8,122 bases of DNA from Bordetella parapertussis. GTDB lineage: Bacteria; Pseudomonadota; Gammaproteobacteria; Burkholderiales; SG8-41. The notes under the pieces were generated by a model that saw nothing but the letters and a program-made list of their open reading frames with translations, was not told the origin of the DNA and did no database searches. Location: positions 1 to 8,122 of the forward strand of contig CAMBCD010000112.1 in assembly GCA_945863085.1 (NCBI GenBank). The letters are read 5' to 3'. Both the position numbers and the translations under genes were made by a program. Position 1 is the first letter of the stretch. Each line of letters begins with the position of its first letter. Positions 6,806-8,122 of the stretch are shown one piece after another.

Positions 6806-6822
6806 GCCGACGCGACCGGCGC

Positions 6823-6849
6823 AAAAAAACCGCCCCTCGCGGGGCGGTT
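6823..6849 (-). terminator. Rho-independent terminator of the small secreted-protein gene
   Basis: A 9-bp perfect stem (6828-6836 with 6841-6849, AACCGCCCC and GGGGCGGTT) encloses a four-base loop that reads GCGA on the minus strand, a GNRA tetraloop. On the minus strand the stem runs into seven T residues (the A-run at 6823-6829). It begins about 22 bases after the stop codon of the gene ending at 6871. Its orientation fits only minus-strand transcription. Confidence 0.93.
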
Positions 6850-6870
6850 GCGGTTGATCAGCCGCGGGAT

Positions 6871-7203
6871 TTATTTCGCTTTCTGGCGATCGTGTTTCTG
6901 GCGGTGGATGCGCCGGCTTTCATGGTTCTGCGCATGATGCAGTGTCGCACGTTCTTTTTTGGTGACCGTGCCGTCGGCTTTCGCCTTGTTTTCCATTTTT
7001 TCGATGCCGGCCTGGTGCCGCTCCAGGCGCGCGGTTTCGCGCTTGTTCAGTTCGCCGGACTGCACGCCCTGGTCGATGCGTTTTTGCTGGATTTCCTGGC
7101 GCTTGTCGATGCCGGGCGTGGCGGCGGGATCCCTGGCCTGCGCATAAGACAGCGCGGGGATGGCGGCGATAACGGCGGCGGCGATGATGGTTTTTAAATT
7201 CAT
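6871..7203 (-). CDS. Small secreted basic helical protein ('PGIDKRQ' type), function unknown
   Basis: A 110-residue exported protein. The signal peptide is MNLKTIIAAAVIAAIPALSYA (cleavage after Ala21). The mature part is hydrophilic, basic and predicted helical. It contains an internal duplication with a period of 28 residues: residues 46-64 (GVQSGELNKRETARLERHQ) against 74-92 (AKADGTVTKKERATLHHAQ), sharing Gly50/78, Glu56/84, Ala58/86, Leu60/88 and Gln64/92. The unit is a helix-turn-helix of the kind seen in EF-hand or TerB-like repeats, but without the full set of calcium ligands. I recognise the pattern as a common uncharacterised betaproteobacterial family. AGGGAG at 7211-7216 (minus strand) precedes the ATG by seven bases. 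A strong terminator follows, so the gene is its own transcription unit, with a phased GTAA array upstream. The His/Arg/Lys-rich C-terminus could bind metal or polyanions; this is inference. Confidence 0.85.
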   Translation of the reverse strand: MNLKTIIAAAVIAAIPALSYAQARDPAATPGIDKRQEIQQKRIDQGVQSGELNKRETARLERHQAGIEKMENKAKADGTVTKKERATLHHAQNHESRRIHRQKHDRQKAK

Positions 7204-7324
7204 GTTGTGACTCCCTGTAAAAGTGGTGGGGCAATTCCCACCTGCAGACTAACGCCGGGGTCTCCCGGAAATCGACCGCATTCCGGTAACAATGTGTAAG
7301 CCTTTGTAAGCGGCGCGCGACGGC
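7204..7324. other. Intergenic region upstream of the small secreted-protein gene
   Basis: This 121-bp gap holds the phased GTAA array, the ribosome site of the downstream gene at 7211-7216, and a short inverted repeat (GGTGGG 7225-7230, CCCACC 7237-7242) in the probable 5' leader. I found no convincing -10/-35 pair, so if the GTAA array is an operator it may compensate for a weak promoter, as is usual for activator-dependent genes. Confidence 0.5.
7285..7310. promoter_or_regulatory. Three GTAA half-sites at 10-bp spacing, candidate response-regulator operator
   Basis: GGTAAC (7285-7290), TGTAAG (7295-7300) and TGTAAG (7305-7310) start exactly 10 bp apart, so the half-sites lie on one helix face. 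Tandem half-sites with about one helical turn between them are the normal target of OmpR-family response regulators; the stretch also partly resembles the RstA box. It lies 82 bp upstream of the small secreted-protein gene, a reasonable distance for activation. The repeat is seen; the binding protein is inferred. Confidence 0.45.
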
Positions 7325-7915
7325 TTATCCGGAGTTTCCCTGCGCGGACGACCTCGCCGCAGTGATCGCACGCGGCACCCAGCGCGTGGCCCGCCGCGCC
7401 GCCACCACGCCCAGCCACAGGCACAGCAGGAACAGCGGCAGCAGATACAGCGTGTGCATGATGCCGCCGTCGGTTTTGTAGGACAGCGGGGTCACGCGCC
7501 CACCCTCGACGCGATAGCGGGTCTTGATGCCCTGGGTGTTGCGGTGTTCCAGCGCAATGACCTGCAGCAGCGGGGTTTCCTCGATCACCTTGAATCCCCA
7601 GGGGTCGCTGTCGCTGTACGAGTATGACTTTTGCGACAAACGCAGGCCTTGCGGATTGTCGGCCAGGTATTGCGCCACGCGATCCAGGGCCACCACGGTA
7701 TAGGGCTCCTCTGCATTGGGTGGCCTGCGATGTTCGACCACCACCAGAAAGGTTTTGGGGGTTTCGCCGTCCGGAAACACCGTCTGTTCGGGATAAAACA
7801 CCGCGGACGACGCCAGGAACACGCCGCTGCAACTGGCAAGGCTGGTTGCCAGAAAGACCAGCAGCGCCAGCAATTTGCCGCAGGTCCACAGCGCAGCGAT
7901 CCTGAAACGGTTCAT
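7325..7915 (-). CDS. Uncharacterised membrane-anchored protein with terminal hydrophobic segments
   Basis: A 196-residue protein that I do not recognise. A hydrophobic segment at about 14-38 and another at 154-173 (HTLYLLPLFLLCLWLGVVAA) flank a polar domain of about 115 residues, followed by a basic C-terminus (AARRATRWVPR). Such an arrangement places the central domain in the periplasm with both ends in the cytoplasm. Residues 26-29 read LASC, which fits a lipobox, so an acylated N-terminus at Cys29 is an alternative, although a lipoprotein with a C-terminal membrane span would be unusual. The central domain has LVVVEHRRPPNAEEPYTVVALDRVAQYL and SYSYSDSDPWGFKV, with no known catalytic motif. 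The ATG at 7915 is chosen over an upstream in-frame start at 7942 because GGGGAGG lies six bases before it. It follows the partial membrane gene by 63 bp on the same strand, so they may be cotranscribed. Confidence 0.75.
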   Translation of the reverse strand: MNRFRIAALWTCGKLLALLVFLATSLASCSGVFLASSAVFYPEQTVFPDGETPKTFLVVVEHRRPPNAEEPYTVVALDRVAQYLADNPQGLRLSQKSYSYSDSDPWGFKVIEETPLLQVIALEHRNTQGIKTRYRVEGGRVTPLSYKTDGGIMHTLYLLPLFLLCLWLGVVAARRATRWVPRAITAARSSAQGNSG

Positions 7916-7978
7916 GACCGGCCTCCCCTGAAACGCCTGCACCCACGGTAAAGCGCGCAGTGCGTCAGCGCAAGTGAT

Positions 7979-8122
7979 TCACCAGCCGGCCATCGCCGCA
8001 AAGATCAGCAGCGCCAGCTGCATTGCCGGCAGGATCAGGGCCAACAGGAACGACCGGCTGAAATGGGCCATGGTGCCGAGCGCCGGATATGAGCGAATCA
8101 GTGCACAATTGATGATCAGCGT
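7979..8122 (-). CDS. C-terminal fragment of a membrane protein (partial, starts beyond window)
   Basis: An open frame enters from the right edge and ends at TGA (7979-7981) after 47 codons. The end of the product contains a basic/polar stretch (residues MAHFSRS) followed by a hydrophobic helix (FLLALILPAMQLALLIFAAMAGW). Codon third positions are mostly G/C in this frame, and the hydrophobic helix supports it over the one other frame that stays open. Too little is present to name a family. It is too short to be certain; it lies just upstream of the two-TM protein gene on the same strand. Confidence 0.55.
   Translation of the reverse strand, partial: TLIINCALIRSYPALGTMAHFSRSFLLALILPAMQLALLIFAAMAGW

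Noticed and set aside
6370..7197. Plus-strand 275-codon open frame
   Set aside because: It is antisense to the thioesterase and small secreted-protein genes and runs through the terminator hairpin. The minus-strand frames carry recognisable families, a signal peptide and a ribosome site; this frame has none.
7225..7242. Short inverted repeat GGTGGG/CCCACC as a possible riboswitch or terminator
   Set aside because: The stem has only six pairs, no T-run follows on either strand, and no riboswitch core is seen nearby.
7200..7946. Minus-strand 248-codon open frame overlapping the two-segment membrane protein
   Set aside because: It is the same strand but another frame; its product is Gly/Arg-rich with no hydrophobic segments. 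The frame starting at 7915 has a strong ribosome site and clear membrane helices.

Overview
The window looks like chromosomal DNA of a GC-rich proteobacterium, most likely a betaproteobacterium of the Burkholderiales type. The reasons are strong G/C preference at third codon positions, two periplasmic receptors of the Bug/TctC family (greatly expanded in that group), and a small secreted 'PGIDKRQ'-type protein that I associate with betaproteobacteria. There are no tRNA, rRNA, insertion sequence, phage or CRISPR signals. The taxonomic call is inference from gene content.

Layout. (1) Positions 1-863, minus strand: the N-terminal three quarters of dapE (succinyl-diaminopimelate desuccinylase, lysine/peptidoglycan precursor synthesis), cut by the window edge. 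(2) Positions 963-5858, plus strand: six tightly spaced genes divergent from dapE that look like one operon: a D-2-hydroxyacid dehydrogenase, two dissimilar Bug/TctC solute receptors, a crotonase with both catalytic glutamates, a 64-residue two-helix membrane protein resembling the Imm17 family, and an alpha/beta hydrolase. (3) Positions 5888-8122, minus strand: five genes converging on the operon. In their own reading order they are the C-terminus of a membrane protein, a protein with a membrane segment at each end, a small secreted helical protein with its own terminator, a FlK-like hotdog thioesterase, and a surface-adhesin-E-like periplasmic protein with a Lys/Pro/Ala tail.

How they may work together. 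The plus-strand operon reads as uptake and degradation of an organic acid: receptors capture a carboxylate in the periplasm, and the dehydrogenase, enoyl-CoA hydratase and hydrolase would act on it or its CoA thioester. No membrane subunits (TctA/TctB) and no CoA ligase lie in the window, so transport would need partners elsewhere. The substrate cannot be told from sequence alone.

Regulatory structure that can be seen: a -10-like element before the operon, a perfect 8-bp hairpin between the two receptor genes, a strong intrinsic terminator with a GNRA loop after the small secreted gene, and three GTAA half-sites at exact 10-bp spacing upstream of that gene, which resemble an OmpR-family response-regulator operator. 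I see no clearly unprecedented system. The most unusual items are the Imm17-like protein inside a catabolic operon, the paired divergent receptors, the phased GTAA array and the 28-residue internal repeat in the small secreted protein.
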